A stretch of DNA of 64,000 bases from Bacillus glycinifermentans (GCF_001042475.2 NZ_LECW02000001.1:62001-126000); one strand, 5' to 3'; positions 42,069 through 52,722 are shown, counted from the stretch's first letter. Notes: generated by a model not told the origin, from the sequence alone. Translations and numbers: made by a program.

Positions 42069-43820
42069 ATGTCACATGAAGGGCCGCTTGAGGAATGGAT
42101 CAAAAAGCTGAACGAGGAAAGCTTGAAAGATCATACGTTTGACCGCCGCCGCTTTATTCGGGGCGCCGGAAAAATCGCCGGGCTTTCGCTTGGGCTCGCG
42201 ATTGCTCAATCGATGGGGACGATGGAAGTGAATGCGGCGCCGAAGTTTTCGGATTATCCTTTCACGCTTGGTGTTGCATCGGGAGACCCGCTGTCAGACA
42301 GCGTCGTTTTGTGGACAAGATTGGCGCCGGATCCGCTAAACGGGGGAGGCATGCCAAATGAAGCCGTCACTGTGAAATGGGAGATCGCCAAGGATGAACA
42401 TTTCCGCCATATCGTCAAACGCGGGAAAGAGAAGGCGACGCCGCACCTCGCCCATTCCGTTCACGCCGAAGTTGACGGATTGAAGCCTAACCAAGTGTAT
42501 TATTACCGCTTCAAATGCGGCAATCAGCTCAGCCCGGTGGGGAAAACGAAAACCCTTCCTGCACCAGGGGCGGACGTCTCGAAGCTCACCTTCGCTTTCG
42601 CATCCTGCCAGCAGTACGAACACGGCTACTATACCGCCTATCAGCACATGGCGAAAGAAAAGCTCGATCTCGTTTTCCATCTCGGTGACTATATTTATGA
42701 ATACGGTCCGAATGAGTACTTGTCGAAGACCGGAAACGTCAGAACTCACAGCGGTCCGGAAATCACCTCGCTTCTCGATTACCGCAACCGCCATGCCCAA
42801 TACCGTTCAGATGCGAATCTGAAAGCGGCACACGCCGCCTTCCCGTGGGTCGTCACATGGGATGACCATGAAGTCGAAAACAACTACGCGAATACGATTC
42901 CTGAAAAAGGCCAGTCTGTTGAAGCCTTTATCAAACGCAGGGCAGCCGCGTATCAGGCTTATTATGAGCACATGCCGCTCCGCCGCAGATCGTTGCCGAA
43001 CGGTCCTGACATGCAATTATACCGTCATTTTTCCTATGGCAATTTAGCGGATATCAATGTTCTTGATACCCGCCAGTACCGCGATGATCAGGCGAATGGC
43101 GACGGAAACAAGCCGCCTTCAGACGAATCAAACGATCCGAAGCGGACGCTCCTTGGAGCAGAGCAAGAGGCTTGGCTGCTCGACAATCTCGGCCGGTCTG
43201 AAGCGCACTGGAATGTCATGGCGCAGCAGATTTTCTTTGCTCGCTGGAACTTTGGGACGAGTTCGGCGCCGATTTACAGCATGGATTCATGGGACGGCTA
43301 CCCGGCCCAGCGCGAACGGATCATTGACTTTATCAAAGAGAAAAACATGAACAACATTGTCGTCCTCACCGGCGATGTTCATGCAAGCTGGGCGAACAAT
43401 CTGCTCGTCGATTTTGACGATCCGAAATCGGCTGTCTTTGGCGTCGAGTTCGTCGGCACATCGATTACATCCGGAGGAAACGGGGCAGATAAACGGGCGG
43501 ATACAGATAAAATTTTATCGAACAATCCTCATATTCAATTTTTCAATGATTACCGCGGCTATGTGCGCTGTACGGTCACTCCTGAAGAATGGCGGGCGGA
43601 CTACCGGGTTGTTCCGTATGTGTCAGAGCCGGGCGCCGCGATTTCGACGAGAGCTTCGTTTGTTTATCATAAAGACCACACCGGCCTGAAGCGGACAGCC
43701 TCCAACATCGTACCGGGAGGCGTGAAAAAATCGAACGAAGTCGAAGAGGACCGCTTTATTGCGCATACAAGAGCGCACCAAAAACAAATGAAGCAAAAGC
43801 AGAAAAAGGTAACCCAGTAA
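42069..43820 (+). CDS. phoD: Secreted phosphodiesterase/alkaline phosphatase PhoD
   Basis: A 583-residue Tat substrate. The signal peptide has the twin-arginine motif DRRRFIRGAGKIAG followed by a hydrophobic stretch (LSLGLAIAQSMG) and ANAAP-like cleavage site (EVNAAP). The metallophosphatase core shows FHLGDYIYEYG, WVVTWDDHEVENNYAN and VVLTGDVHASWANN. It degrades wall teichoic acid and other phosphodiesters during phosphate starvation. Same length as in B. subtilis. It is followed by its own translocase genes tatAd and tatCd. AGAGAGGGG precedes ATG 42069. Confidence 0.95.
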   Translation: MSHEGPLEEWIKKLNEESLKDHTFDRRRFIRGAGKIAGLSLGLAIAQSMGTMEVNAAPKFSDYPFTLGVASGDPLSDSVVLWTRLAPDPLNGGGMPNEAVTVKWEIAKDEHFRHIVKRGKEKATPHLAHSVHAEVDGLKPNQVYYYRFKCGNQLSPVGKTKTLPAPGADVSKLTFAFASCQQYEHGYYTAYQHMAKEKLDLVFHLGDYIYEYGPNEYLSKTGNVRTHSGPEITSLLDYRNRHAQYRSDANLKAAHAAFPWVVTWDDHEVENNYANTIPEKGQSVEAFIKRRAAAYQAYYEHMPLRRRSLPNGPDMQLYRHFSYGNLADINVLDTRQYRDDQANGDGNKPPSDESNDPKRTLLGAEQEAWLLDNLGRSEAHWNVMAQQIFFARWNFGTSSAPIYSMDSWDGYPAQRERIIDFIKEKNMNNIVVLTGDVHASWANNLLVDFDDPKSAVFGVEFVGTSITSGGNGADKRADTDKILSNNPHIQFFNDYRGYVRCTVTPEEWRADYRVVPYVSEPGAAISTRASFVYHKDHTGLKRTASNIVPGGVKKSNEVEEDRFIAHTRAHQKQMKQKQKKVTQ

Positions 43821-43841
43821 TCAGCGAAAGGATGACGGCAA

Positions 43842-44048
43842 ATGCTATCCAATATCGGTATTCCCGGTCTCATTTTGGTCCTTGTCATTGCCTTGATTAT
43901 TTTCGGGCCTTCAAAGCTTCCTGAGATCGGGAGGGCTTTCGGCAAAACGTTAACCGAATTCAAAAGCGCGACGAAATCTTTGGTTTCTTCTGATGACAAT
44001 GATGCTGACACTGAAGTGAAAAAGAAGCGCGACCAAACGGCAGGATAA
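43842..44048 (+). CDS. tatAd: Twin-arginine translocase subunit TatAd
   Basis: A 68-residue protein with a short N-terminal membrane helix ([20 protein letters not shown]), the hinge [14 protein letters not shown], an amphipathic helix ([14 protein letters not shown]) and an acidic/basic tail. With TatCd it forms the minimal TatAC pathway dedicated to PhoD in Bacillus. It begins 21 bases after the phoD stop. Confidence 0.95.
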   Translation: MLSNIGIPGLILVLVIALIIFGPSKLPEIGRAFGKTLTEFKSATKSLVSSDDNDADTEVKKKRDQTAG

Positions 44049-44118
44049 AGGAAGCGGGCGGGTGAACCCGTCTGCTTCTTTATTCGAACATGCTAAAGAA
44101 AGCGGGAGGCAGCTGCAG

Positions 44119-44853
44119 ATGAAAAGCCGGGAAACACATTTAATTGACCATCTTGAAGAACTGCGTCAGCGGATCATTAAAACGTTGCTCGTGTTTATTT
44201 TGTTTCTCATTGCAGGTTTTCTGTTTGTCCAGGACATTTATGACTGGCTGATCAGAGATTTGGACGCCAAGCTTGCCGTCTTGGGCCCAGGGGACATTAT
44301 ATGGGTGTATATGATGATTTCGGGGGTTTTGGCGATTGCGGCGACAATACCCGTAGCCGCTTTTCAAGCCTGGCGGTTCGTATCGCCGGCGTTGACCAGA
44401 AATGAGCGGAGGGTGGCTTTATGCTATATTCCGGGGCTGTTTCTCTTTTTTATTCTGGGCATCTTATTCGGCTATTTTGTGCTGTTTCCGCTCGTCCTTC
44501 AATTTTTGATCGGCCTTTCAGCCGGCCATTTTCAAACGATGTTTACGGCAGAGCACTATTTTCGCTTCATGATCAACCTGACCCTTCCGTTCGGGTTTTT
44601 ATTTGAAATGCCCCTTGTCGTGATGTTTTTAACGAGCCTCGGAATTCTCAATCCGGCAAGGCTTGCCAAAATGAGAAAGGTTTCTTATTTCGCTTTGGTC
44701 GTCATATCGATCGTGATTACGCCGCCGGATTTTATTTCAGACGTGATGGTAATCGTGCCGCTGTTGGTTTTGTATGAATTGAGCATTTCTTTATCTTCGT
44801 TCGTTTACAGAAAAAAATTGATCGGTGAAGCCGGGGCAGAGGCCCAAGGCTGA
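44119..44853 (+). CDS. tatCd: Twin-arginine translocase subunit TatCd
   Basis: A 244-residue six-helix membrane protein that recognises the twin-arginine signal. Marks are HLIDHLEELRQRIIKTLLVF at the N-terminus, FVSPALTRNERRVAL in the first loop and FLFEMPLVVMFLTSLGI. ATG 44119 follows GGGAGG at 9 bases; the in-frame ATG 44062 is upstream without ribosome binding site. Last gene of the phoD operon, closed by a terminator that overlaps its end. Confidence 0.95.
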   Translation: MKSRETHLIDHLEELRQRIIKTLLVFILFLIAGFLFVQDIYDWLIRDLDAKLAVLGPGDIIWVYMMISGVLAIAATIPVAAFQAWRFVSPALTRNERRVALCYIPGLFLFFILGILFGYFVLFPLVLQFLIGLSAGHFQTMFTAEHYFRFMINLTLPFGFLFEMPLVVMFLTSLGILNPARLAKMRKVSYFALVVISIVITPPDFISDVMVIVPLLVLYELSISLSSFVYRKKLIGEAGAEAQG

Positions 44854-44880
44854 AGGCACAGTCTTCAGCCTATTTTTTTT
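44847..44880 (+). terminator. Terminator of phoD-tatAd-tatCd
   Basis: AGGCTGAAG-N7-CTTCAGCCT followed by ATTTTTTTT; the 5' arm overlaps the tatCd stop codon. Confidence 0.9.
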
Positions 44881-44912
44881 CACTATTTTTGAAAAATCCG
44901 AAAATAAAGATA

Positions 44913-44940
44913 TTGACAATTTGTTTATTTGTCTTACAAT
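44913..44940 (+). promoter_or_regulatory. Promoter of the glucarate operon with GudR-type operator TTGTCTTACAA
   Basis: TTGACA (44913-44918), 16-base spacer, TACAAT (44935-44940). The palindrome TTGT-CTT-ACAA (44929-44939) overlaps the -10 box. The same 11 bases occur at the gudR promoter (50339-50349). TTGT-N3-ACAA suits an FCD-type GntR repressor such as GudR. Confidence 0.75.
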
Positions 44941-44990
44941 TAAACAAAAAGACATATTGGAAGGAGGTCATCATCTCATTTTGAATGAAA

Positions 44991-45004
44991 TGACAGCGCT
45001 TTCT
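44991..45004 (+). promoter_or_regulatory. cre-like site before kdgD
   Basis: TGACAGCGCTTTCT, two mismatches to TGWAANCGNTNWCA, about 50 bases past the promoter. The 13-base core TGACAGCGCTTTC recurs before garD. Confidence 0.5.
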
Positions 45005-45041
45005 GTATCATTCAAATAAGCAATTTAGGGGGACTGCAGAT

Positions 45042-45968
45042 ATGAGTCAAATTCGGAAGGCACCGGAGGGGATACTTGGTTTTCCGGTTGCGCCCTTCAA
45101 TGGACAAGGGAAGCTGGAGGAAGAAGCATTGTTTCAAAACATTCAATTTTTGTTGGATGAAGGGCTGGAAGCGATTTTCATCGCTTGCGGGTCCGGTGAA
45201 TTTCAATCGCTCAGCAGGGCGGAATACGAACAAATGGTTGAAATCGCCGTTTCGGCGGCCGGCGGGAAGGTTCCTGTCTACACCGGGGTCGGCGGAAACT
45301 TAAGCACGGCGGTCGAATGGGCGGAATTATCCGCTGAAAAAGGCGCGGACGGATATCTGATCCTGCCTCCCTACCTGATCAAAGGCGAGCAGGAGGGGCT
45401 TTATCAATATACGAAAACGATCATCGAAAGCACAGATTTAAATGCGATTATCTACCAGCGCGATCATGCCGTTCTTACACTCGGGCAAGTTGAGCGGCTG
45501 ACGGAGCTCAAGCAGCTTGTCGGTCTAAAAGACGGGGCGGGGGATATGGATTTAAACATCAGTTTGTCATATACGCTTGGAGACCGGCTCGGGTTGTTGA
45601 ACGGCATGCCGATGGCCGAAGTAACGATGCCTGCATACGCTCCGATCGGTTTTACGTCGTATTCATCAGCGATTTCAAACTACATTCCCCACATTTCGAG
45701 AATGTTTTACGAGGCATTGTTAAACGGCAACAAACAGCTTGCGAAGGATCTGTATAAACACGTGATCCTGCCGATCAATGACATTCGCAAGCAGCGGAAG
45801 GGATATGCCGTTTCCCTCATTAAAGCAGGCATGGAAATCATGGGGCTGAATGTGAAAAATGTTGCCAGACCGCCGATTGTGCCGGTTGAAAAAGACCATT
45901 GCCGCCAGCTCGAAACCATCTTGAAGAACGCGATGGACCGCTATCCGAAAAAAACGGCAGCCATCTAA
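45042..45968 (+). CDS. kdgD: 5-dehydro-4-deoxyglucarate dehydratase KdgD (YcbC)
   Basis: A 308-residue aldolase-superfamily (DHDPS-like) enzyme that dehydrates and decarboxylates 5-keto-4-deoxyglucarate to 2,5-dioxopentanoate. Signatures are GILGFPVAPFNGQG, IACGSGEFQSLSRAEYEQMV and the Schiff-base lysine in LVGLKDGAGDMDLN. It is the first gene of the glucarate operon and shares order with ycbC-ycbH of B. subtilis. AGGGGG precedes ATG 45042. Confidence 0.92.
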   Translation: MSQIRKAPEGILGFPVAPFNGQGKLEEEALFQNIQFLLDEGLEAIFIACGSGEFQSLSRAEYEQMVEIAVSAAGGKVPVYTGVGGNLSTAVEWAELSAEKGADGYLILPPYLIKGEQEGLYQYTKTIIESTDLNAIIYQRDHAVLTLGQVERLTELKQLVGLKDGAGDMDLNISLSYTLGDRLGLLNGMPMAEVTMPAYAPIGFTSYSSAISNYIPHISRMFYEALLNGNKQLAKDLYKHVILPINDIRKQRKGYAVSLIKAGMEIMGLNVKNVARPPIVPVEKDHCRQLETILKNAMDRYPKKTAAI

Positions 45969-45986
45969 ATTAAAGGAGGAATCAGA

Positions 45987-47453
45987 ATGCCCGTTACAAC
46001 GGAACACAAAACGTATTTGAACTTTATCAACGGGGAATGGGTGAAAGCCGAATCAGGCTCGTTGGAAAAAGTAGTAAACCCCGCAGACACACGCGATGTC
46101 GTCGGTTTTGTGCAAAAGTCCTCAAGCGAAGACGTCGATCGGGCCGCAGCGGCCGCAAACGAAGCGAAAACAGCTTGGAGAAAGCTGTCCGGAGCCGAGC
46201 GCGGCCAATATTTATATAAAGCAGCGGACATCATGGAGCGGCGCCTTGATGAAATTGCCGAATGCGCAACGCGCGAAATGGGAAAAACGCTGCCTGAAGC
46301 AAAAGGCGAGACAGCCCGCGGAATTGCAATTCTGAAATTCTATGCAGGAGAAGGCATGCGCAAAACGGGAGACGTGATCCCGTCGACTGACAAAGACGCG
46401 CTCATGTTTACCGACAGGGTACCGCTCGGAGCCGTAGGGGTGATTGCCCCATGGAATTTTCCGGTGGCGATTCCGATATGGAAAATGGCGCCTGCGCTCA
46501 TTTATGGAAATACGGTCGTCATCAAGCCGGCGACCGAAACGGCCGTCACATGCCTAAAGATCATATCGTGCTTTGAGGAAGCCGGATTTCCTGCTGGGGT
46601 CGTCAATGCAGTGACAGGGCCGGGCTCTGAAGTCGGCCGGCGGCTGGCGGAGCATCCTGGGATTAGCGGCGTTACCTTTACCGGCTCCAATCAAACCGGA
46701 AAGATCATCGGGCGCATCGCATTTGAGCGAGGGGCGAAATTCCAGCTTGAAATGGGCGGAAAAAACCCGGTTATCGTAGCAAATGACGCCGATCTTGATG
46801 CCGCGGCGGAAGCGGCGGTGAGCGGAGCGTTTCGCTCAACAGGACAAAAATGCACGGCAACAAGCCGCGTCATCGTTCAAAGCGGGGTGTATGACCGTTT
46901 CAAAGAAAAGCTGATCCAGCGAACGAAAGACATCACGATCGGCGACAGCTTAAAAGAAGACGTCTGGATGGGACCGATTGCGAGCAAACAGCAGCTTGAC
47001 AACTGCCTGTCCTATGTTGAAAAAGGAAAGCAGGAAGGGGCTGAGCTCATTTTTGGCGGAGAGAGGCTGACCGAAGGAAAATATGAAAACGGCTACTATA
47101 TCAGTCCGGCCATTTTCGATCAAGTGACACAAGAGATGACGATTGCCCGGGAAGAAATCTTCGGACCTGTCATCGCGTTAATCAAAGCGGACACGATAGA
47201 AGAAGCGATAAAGATCGCAAATGATGTGGAATACGGCTTAAGCGCCTCGATTTTCACGGAAAACATCGGTCATATGCTGTCATTTATCAATGATATGGAA
47301 GCCGGGCTCATTCGGGTAAACGCGGAAAGCGCCGGTGTCGAACTGCAGGCGCCGTTCGGCGGCCTCAAACAATCGAGTTCTCATTCCCGGGAACAAGGAG
47401 AGGCGGCCAAAGAATTTTTCACAGCCGTCAAAACTGTTTTTATCAAGCGGTAA
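45987..47453 (+). CDS. gucD: 2,5-dioxopentanoate (alpha-ketoglutarate semialdehyde) dehydrogenase
   Basis: A 488-residue aldehyde dehydrogenase oxidising the kdgD product to 2-oxoglutarate. NAD(P)-binding and catalytic residues: [33 protein letters not shown], catalytic Glu in [11 protein letters not shown], catalytic Cys in [12 protein letters not shown], and [11 protein letters not shown]. It follows kdgD by 18 bases with AAAGGAGG. Corresponds to ycbD of B. subtilis. Confidence 0.92.
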   Translation: MPVTTEHKTYLNFINGEWVKAESGSLEKVVNPADTRDVVGFVQKSSSEDVDRAAAAANEAKTAWRKLSGAERGQYLYKAADIMERRLDEIAECATREMGKTLPEAKGETARGIAILKFYAGEGMRKTGDVIPSTDKDALMFTDRVPLGAVGVIAPWNFPVAIPIWKMAPALIYGNTVVIKPATETAVTCLKIISCFEEAGFPAGVVNAVTGPGSEVGRRLAEHPGISGVTFTGSNQTGKIIGRIAFERGAKFQLEMGGKNPVIVANDADLDAAAEAAVSGAFRSTGQKCTATSRVIVQSGVYDRFKEKLIQRTKDITIGDSLKEDVWMGPIASKQQLDNCLSYVEKGKQEGAELIFGGERLTEGKYENGYYISPAIFDQVTQEMTIAREEIFGPVIALIKADTIEEAIKIANDVEYGLSASIFTENIGHMLSFINDMEAGLIRVNAESAGVELQAPFGGLKQSSSHSREQGEAAKEFFTAVKTVFIKR

Positions 47454-47528
47454 TTTGGTTCGAAAGGGGCCTTGGGCGCCTCTTTCTTACCTCTCGTTTC
47501 AATACAAATGAATAAAGGAGATGATGCT

Positions 47529-48887
47529 ATGAAGAAAAATCATCCCGCAGGCAGAAAAAGCTCAGTCCGTTGGTTTATCGTGTTCATGCTGTTTTTCGTT
47601 ACGGCGGTTAACTATGCTGACCGCGCGACCCTTTCGATTGTCGGCGATACCGTTCAGCATGAGCTCGGCTTAAGCCCGGTTGCGATGGGATATGTTTTCT
47701 CGGCGTTTGGCTGGGCTTATGTGGTCGGGCAAATCCCGGGTGGATGGCTGCTCGACCGCTTTGGTTCAAAAATGGTCATCGCCGCCAGTATCTTCTTTTG
47801 GTCATTATTTACCCTGCTCCAGGGGACGCTCGGATTTTTTGCCGCCGGAACGGCCATCGTCCTGTTGTTTGCTCTCCGCTTTCTCGTCGGGTTGTCGGAA
47901 GCGCCGTCCTTTCCGGGAAACGGCAGGGTGGTTGCCGCATGGTTTCCAAGCTCTGAGCGCGGAACGGCGTCCGCTATCTTTAATTCGGCCCAATATTTTG
48001 CCCTGGTCATTTTCTCTCCCGTCATGGGATGGCTCGCCCATTCTTTCAGCTGGCATACCGTTTTCGTGATCATGGGCGTTTTAGGAATCATGATGTCTTT
48101 TGTCTGGCTGAAAACGGTCTATGAACCTAAGAAACATCCAAGAATCAACGAAGCGGAACTCGCCTATATCGCAGACGGCGGCGGACTCGTCTCGATGGAT
48201 GAAGGAAAAAAAGAGAAGAAGGACAGAAAACCGCAATGGCCCTACATCAAACAGCTCCTAAGCAGCCGCATGCTGATCGGGGTCTATATCGCCCAATATT
48301 GCATCACCACCTTGACCTACTTCTTTCTGACATGGTTTCCGGTTTATCTCGTTCAGGCGCGCGGCATGTCGATCCTCGAAGCCGGAATCGTCGCATCTCT
48401 GCCCGCAATATGCGGATTTTTAGGCGGTGTGCTTGGCGGACTTTTCTCCGATTTCCTTTTGAAAAAAGGCTTCTCTTTAACGGCTGCGAGAAAAACGCCG
48501 ATCATCCTCGGCATGTTGATGTCATGCAGCATGATCATCTGCAATTATGCCGATTCAGCATGGCTTGTCGTCTTTATCATGTCGCTCGCGTTCTTTGGAA
48601 AGGGCTTCGGCGCGTTGGGCTGGGCTGTCGTCTCGGATACTTCCCCAAAGGAGTGCGCGGGTTTAAGCGGGGGCATCTTCAATACATTTGGAAATATCGC
48701 GTCGATTACTACTCCCATTATCATCGGCTATATTGTTAACAGTACGGGATCGTTTAACGGTGCGCTTGTGTTTGTCGGTGCAAATGCGATTGCCGCCGTG
48801 CTGAGCTATGTATTTCTCGTCGGCCCGATCAAGCGCGTTGTGCTGAAGGAGGAAGAACCGAAAACTGATGCATCTTTGACAATCTAA
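47529..48887 (+). CDS. gudP: Glucarate/galactarate MFS transporter GudP (YcbE)
   Basis: A 452-residue MFS protein of the anion:cation symporter (hexuronate/glucarate) family. Typical is the start [40 protein letters not shown] and [23 protein letters not shown] 47529 lies 8 bases after GGAG; an extension to 47472 is not supported. It imports the diacids that the neighbouring enzymes degrade. Confidence 0.92.
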   Translation: MKKNHPAGRKSSVRWFIVFMLFFVTAVNYADRATLSIVGDTVQHELGLSPVAMGYVFSAFGWAYVVGQIPGGWLLDRFGSKMVIAASIFFWSLFTLLQGTLGFFAAGTAIVLLFALRFLVGLSEAPSFPGNGRVVAAWFPSSERGTASAIFNSAQYFALVIFSPVMGWLAHSFSWHTVFVIMGVLGIMMSFVWLKTVYEPKKHPRINEAELAYIADGGGLVSMDEGKKEKKDRKPQWPYIKQLLSSRMLIGVYIAQYCITTLTYFFLTWFPVYLVQARGMSILEAGIVASLPAICGFLGGVLGGLFSDFLLKKGFSLTAARKTPIILGMLMSCSMIICNYADSAWLVVFIMSLAFFGKGFGALGWAVVSDTSPKECAGLSGGIFNTFGNIASITTPIIIGYIVNSTGSFNGALVFVGANAIAAVLSYVFLVGPIKRVVLKEEEPKTDASLTI

Positions 48888-48888
48888 A

Positions 48889-48902
48889 TGTAAGCGCTTC
48901 AA
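48889..48902 (+). promoter_or_regulatory. cre-like site between gudP and gudD
   Basis: TGTAAGCGCTTCAA, two mismatches to the CcpA consensus at its right end. Within an operon it could act as a roadblock site. Confidence 0.4.
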
Positions 48903-48918
48903 TAAGAGGAGGGTTAAA

Positions 48919-50283
48919 ATGAATTCACACATTCAGCAGATAAAAGAAGAAAAAAGCACCGCCGCGCCGTCGATTGTCGGCATGAAAGTCATCCCTGTTG
49001 CAGGCCGCGACAGCATGCTGTTGAATTTAAGCGGTGCACACGGCCCGTTTTTCACGCGAAACCTTGTCATTTTAAAGGATTCATCAGGTGCGGTCGGCGT
49101 CGGCGAGGTGCCGGGCGGTGAGAGAATCCGCCATACGCTGGAACAGGCGAAGCAGCTTGTGATGGATCAATCGATCGGTGCGTTTCAGTCGATTTTGCAG
49201 TCAGTCAAAAACCGGTTTGGCGATCTGGATGCAGAGGGCCGCGGAATGCAAACCTTTGACCTGCGGACGGCGATCCATGCGGTAACGGCTCTGGAAGCGG
49301 CTTTACTCGATTTATTGGGCAAGTTTCTCGGCGTGCCGGCTGCGGCGCTGTTAGGCGAAGGACAGCAGCGGGACAAGGTAAAGATGCTCGGGTACTTGTT
49401 TTATATCGGCGACCGGAGGCGGACCACGCTTTCTTACATCAGCGAACAAGATGCAAAAGACGAGTGGTTCCGCCTCCGCCGCGAAGAAGCGCTGACACCG
49501 GAAGCGATCGTTCGTCTCGCGGAAGCGGCGCATGACCGCTACGGATTTCGCGATTTTAAACTAAAGGGCGGCGTCCTCGAAGGAGAAAAAGAAATCGAGG
49601 CAGTCACAGCTTTGGCAAAACGGTTCCCTGAAGCGAGAATCACCCTCGATCCGAACGGGGCATGGTCGCTCACCGAAGCGATTGAGCTTTGCAAAGGCAA
49701 GCATGACGTACTGGCATATGCCGAAGACCCGTGCGGCGCAGAAGATGGCTATTCGGCGCGGGAAATCATGGCGGAATTCCGCCGCGTGACAGGTCTTCCG
49801 ACCGCTACCAACATGATCGCCACCGACTGGCGGCAAATGGGGCACGCCATTCAATTGCACGCCGTGGATATTCCGCTCGCTGATCCGCATTTCTGGACGA
49901 TGCAAGGTTCTGTACGGGTGGCTCAAATGTGCCGCGATTGGGGGCTGACCTGGGGCTCCCATTCGAATAATCATTTTGACATCTCTCTTGCGATGTTTAC
50001 GCATGTTGCAGCAGCCGCCCCGGGCCGGATAACAGCGATCGATACGCATTGGATATGGCAGGACGGGCAGCACTTGACGAAGGAGCCGTTTGCCATTAAG
50101 GACGGCCATGTTCAAGTCCCTGATAAGCCGGGGCTCGGCATTGAACTTGACATGGAACAGGTTGAGAAGGCTCATGCACTTTATAACAAAATGAATTTTG
50201 GGGCAAGAGACGATGCCGCCGCTATGCAGTTTTTGATCGAAAATTGGACGTTTGACCATAAACGCCCGAGCCTTGTCCGGTAA
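48919..50283 (+). CDS. gudD: Glucarate dehydratase GudD (YcbF)
   Basis: A 454-residue enolase-superfamily enzyme dehydrating D-glucarate to 5-keto-4-deoxyglucarate. The acid/base lysine is in [10 protein letters not shown], metal ligands in [11 protein letters not shown] and AYAEDPCG, further NMIATDW, and the catalytic His in [24 protein letters not shown] precedes ATG 48919. Fourth gene of the operon. Confidence 0.93.
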   Translation: MNSHIQQIKEEKSTAAPSIVGMKVIPVAGRDSMLLNLSGAHGPFFTRNLVILKDSSGAVGVGEVPGGERIRHTLEQAKQLVMDQSIGAFQSILQSVKNRFGDLDAEGRGMQTFDLRTAIHAVTALEAALLDLLGKFLGVPAAALLGEGQQRDKVKMLGYLFYIGDRRRTTLSYISEQDAKDEWFRLRREEALTPEAIVRLAEAAHDRYGFRDFKLKGGVLEGEKEIEAVTALAKRFPEARITLDPNGAWSLTEAIELCKGKHDVLAYAEDPCGAEDGYSAREIMAEFRRVTGLPTATNMIATDWRQMGHAIQLHAVDIPLADPHFWTMQGSVRVAQMCRDWGLTWGSHSNNHFDISLAMFTHVAAAAPGRITAIDTHWIWQDGQHLTKEPFAIKDGHVQVPDKPGLGIELDMEQVEKAHALYNKMNFGARDDAAAMQFLIENWTFDHKRPSLVR

Positions 50284-50321
50284 AAGCAAGCGATTCTGCG
50301 GTATTCATCCCCATATCAACG

Positions 50322-50350
50322 TTGTCATATGCTGTATTTTGTCTTACAAT
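50322..50350 (+). promoter_or_regulatory. Promoter of gudR with operator TTGTCTTACAA
   Basis: TTGTCA (50322-50327), 17-base spacer, TACAAT (50345-50350), with the palindrome TTGTCTTACAA at 50339-50349 identical to that of the kdgD promoter. This indicates a second, autoregulated transcription start inside the cluster. Confidence 0.75.
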
Positions 50351-50378
50351 ATGAGCAACTGAAAGGGGGATCACATCC

Positions 50379-51104
50379 GTGGAAGAAGATATGGAGACAT
50401 TACAAGTAGAATCAGTAAATCGCAAAACATTGGCAAAACAGGTTGTTGAGCGGATCGTCCATTTACTGTCAAGCGGTCAAATGAAACCCGGCGATAAACT
50501 GCCGACGGAAATCGAATTAATGGAAATTTTAAACGTCAGCAGACCTGTCCTCAGGGAAGCGTTAATTTCTCTTGAAACGCTCGGCGTCATCAAAAGAAAA
50601 ACCCGCGACGGCACGTATTTTAACGACAAAATCGGCATCCAGCCGTTCAATGTCATGCTGGCTTTGGCAGTTGACAATTTGCCTGCCATTATTGAAGCGC
50701 GCATGGCGCTTGAACTCGGTCTGGTGACGATCGCCGCGGAAAAAATAGATGATAGCCAGCTTGCGAGGCTGAAGGAAACGATCGATATAATCGCAAATAG
50801 CACAGATAACGATTACGGCGAAGCGGATAAGGAATTTCACCGGATCATTGCGTTAAGCGCGAATAACCCGGTAGTGGAAGGCATGATTCAGTCACTCTTG
50901 ATGACGCACGCGAAAATAGACAGCCAGATCCCGTACAGGGAGAGGGACCGGACCGTCGAATATCATTCGAATATTTTGAAGGCCCTCGAACAAAGAGATC
51001 CTTATCAAGCCTATCACCATATGTATGAACACTTAAAATTTGTGCGCGACAAAATTCTAATAGGTCTTGACCAAGAAAAAGGCGGAGATGAAAAGGGAAA
51101 TTGA
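50379..51104 (+). CDS. gudR: FadR-type GntR repressor of glucarate use, GudR (YcbG)
   Basis: A 241-residue regulator with an N-terminal winged helix (VERIVHLLSSGQMKPGDKLP, TEIELMEILNVSRPVLREAL) and an FCD ligand domain (residues about 95-225; EADKEFHRIIALSANNPVVE, YHSNILKALEQRD). It starts at GTG 50379, 9 bases after GGGGG. By position and domain it should repress both promoters carrying TTGTCTTACAA and release in the presence of glucarate or galactarate. Confidence 0.9.
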   Translation: MEEDMETLQVESVNRKTLAKQVVERIVHLLSSGQMKPGDKLPTEIELMEILNVSRPVLREALISLETLGVIKRKTRDGTYFNDKIGIQPFNVMLALAVDNLPAIIEARMALELGLVTIAAEKIDDSQLARLKETIDIIANSTDNDYGEADKEFHRIIALSANNPVVEGMIQSLLMTHAKIDSQIPYRERDRTVEYHSNILKALEQRDPYQAYHHMYEHLKFVRDKILIGLDQEKGGDEKGN

Positions 51105-51135
51105 TGCTTGAGATATAAGACAGCCGCGGTTCATT

Positions 51136-51149
51136 TGACAGCGCTTTCA
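51136..51149 (+). promoter_or_regulatory. cre site before garD
   Basis: TGACAGCGCTTTCA has a single mismatch to TGWAANCGNTNWCA. It lies between gudR and garD, about 32 bases before the garD start. Confidence 0.6.
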
Positions 51150-51180
51150 ACAAATCGCAAAGGGGAGTTGATGTTGAACT

Positions 51181-52716
51181 ATGGCTGTACAAGTAAACCG
51201 GCAAGAAACCCCGCGTTACATTCAGGTGAATCCGAAGGACAATACGGCAATCATCGTTAATACCGGGGGACTGAAGGAGGGAACCGTATTCCTCTGCGGA
51301 CTTGAGCTAAAAGAACGCGTTCCCGAAGGACATAAAGTCGCTTTAGCAGATATCGAAAAAGGCGGGGCGATTGTCCGCTACGGCGAAATTATCGGCTACG
51401 CCGCAGAGCCCATTCAAAAAGGCACATGGATTTCTGAATCGATGCTTGAGCTTCCGGAAGCCCCGGATTTAGAAGAACTGCCGATTGCTACAAAGGTTCC
51501 GACGTCCATGCCGCCCCTTGAAGGCTATACATTTGAAGGATATCGAAATGAAGACGGCAGCGCCGGAACGAGAAACGTCCTCGGGATCATGACGAGCGTC
51601 CAATGCGTAAGGGGCGTTCTTGATTACGCGGTCAAACGGATCAAAGAAGAGCTCCTTCCGAAATACCCAAATGTCGATGGAGTAGCGGCAATAAACCACC
51701 AGTACGGATGCGGGGTTGCCATCAATGCCCCCGAAGCCGCCATTCCGATTCGCACGATTCAAAATATTGCGAGGCATCCCAATTTTGGCGGCCAGGCGAT
51801 GATCATCGGCCTCGGCTGCGAAAAGCTGCTTCCCGCAAGGATCACACCGGACGGCGGTTCGGAGAACATCCTTTTGCTGCAAGAGCGCCAAGGGTTTTCG
51901 CAAATGGTTCAATCCATTATGGACATGGCCGAAGAACGCTTGAAAAGACTGAACGAGCGAAAACGGGAAACATGCCCTGTTTCCGATCTGGTCATCGGTC
52001 TGCAATGCGGGGGAAGCGATGCATTTTCAGGAGTCACCGCCAATCCTGCGGCGGGGTATGCGGCAGATCTGCTGGTCCGGGCAGGGGCGACGGTTTTATT
52101 TTCCGAAGTAACAGAAGTACGCGATGCTGTCCATTTATTAACCCCGCGGGCTGTAAACGAGGAAGTCGGACGTGCGCTTATCAGGGAAATGGCCTGGTAT
52201 GACCGGTATCTCCAAAGGGGCGAAGCGGACCGGAGCTCCAACCCGTCCCCCGGCAATAAAAAAGGCGGACTGGCAAATGTCGTGGAAAAATCGCTCGGAT
52301 CGATTGCGAAGTCGGGCAGCAGTCCGATAAACGGCGTATTGGCGCCAGGCGAAAGGGCCGAACAGAAAGGCCTCGTTTTTGCGGCGACACCCGCAAGCGA
52401 TTTTGTCTGCGGAACGCTGCAGCTGGCTTCAGGAATGCACCTTCAGGTTTTCACAACCGGCAGGGGAACGCCGTACGGATTGGAAATGGCGCCTGTCATC
52501 AAAGTCTCGACGAGGCAATCATTATCGGAAGATTGGCACGATTTGATCGATATCAATGCCGGACGGATCGCCACCGGTGAAGCGTCAATAGAAGAAGTCG
52601 GCTGGGATCTCTTCCGAATGATTCTTGATGTCGCAAGCGGCCGCAAACAGACGTGGGCCGAACATTGGGGGCTGTATAATGACTTATGTCTGTTCAATCC
52701 AGCGCCTGTGACGTGA
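51181..52716 (+). CDS. garD: Galactarate dehydratase GarD (YcbH)
   Basis: A 511-residue iron-dependent dehydratase of the UxaA/GarD family. The N-terminal SAF-type domain (about 1-100) is followed by the catalytic domain with [58 protein letters not shown] and [12 protein letters not shown]-like [20 protein letters not shown]. It converts galactarate to the shared intermediate degraded by KdgD. The ribosome binding site (AAAGGGGAG) is rather far from ATG 51181, but the protein start matches the B. subtilis homologue. Confidence 0.92.
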   Translation: MAVQVNRQETPRYIQVNPKDNTAIIVNTGGLKEGTVFLCGLELKERVPEGHKVALADIEKGGAIVRYGEIIGYAAEPIQKGTWISESMLELPEAPDLEELPIATKVPTSMPPLEGYTFEGYRNEDGSAGTRNVLGIMTSVQCVRGVLDYAVKRIKEELLPKYPNVDGVAAINHQYGCGVAINAPEAAIPIRTIQNIARHPNFGGQAMIIGLGCEKLLPARITPDGGSENILLLQERQGFSQMVQSIMDMAEERLKRLNERKRETCPVSDLVIGLQCGGSDAFSGVTANPAAGYAADLLVRAGATVLFSEVTEVRDAVHLLTPRAVNEEVGRALIREMAWYDRYLQRGEADRSSNPSPGNKKGGLANVVEKSLGSIAKSGSSPINGVLAPGERAEQKGLVFAATPASDFVCGTLQLASGMHLQVFTTGRGTPYGLEMAPVIKVSTRQSLSEDWHDLIDINAGRIATGEASIEEVGWDLFRMILDVASGRKQTWAEHWGLYNDLCLFNPAPVT

Positions 52717-52722
52717 TCGAAG

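Noticed and set aside
44956-45016. Possible leader peptide NEMTALSVSFK before kdgD
   Set aside because: The AAGGAGG is 13 or more bases from the only possible start (TTG), there is no leader terminator, and the region is better explained by the cre-like site.
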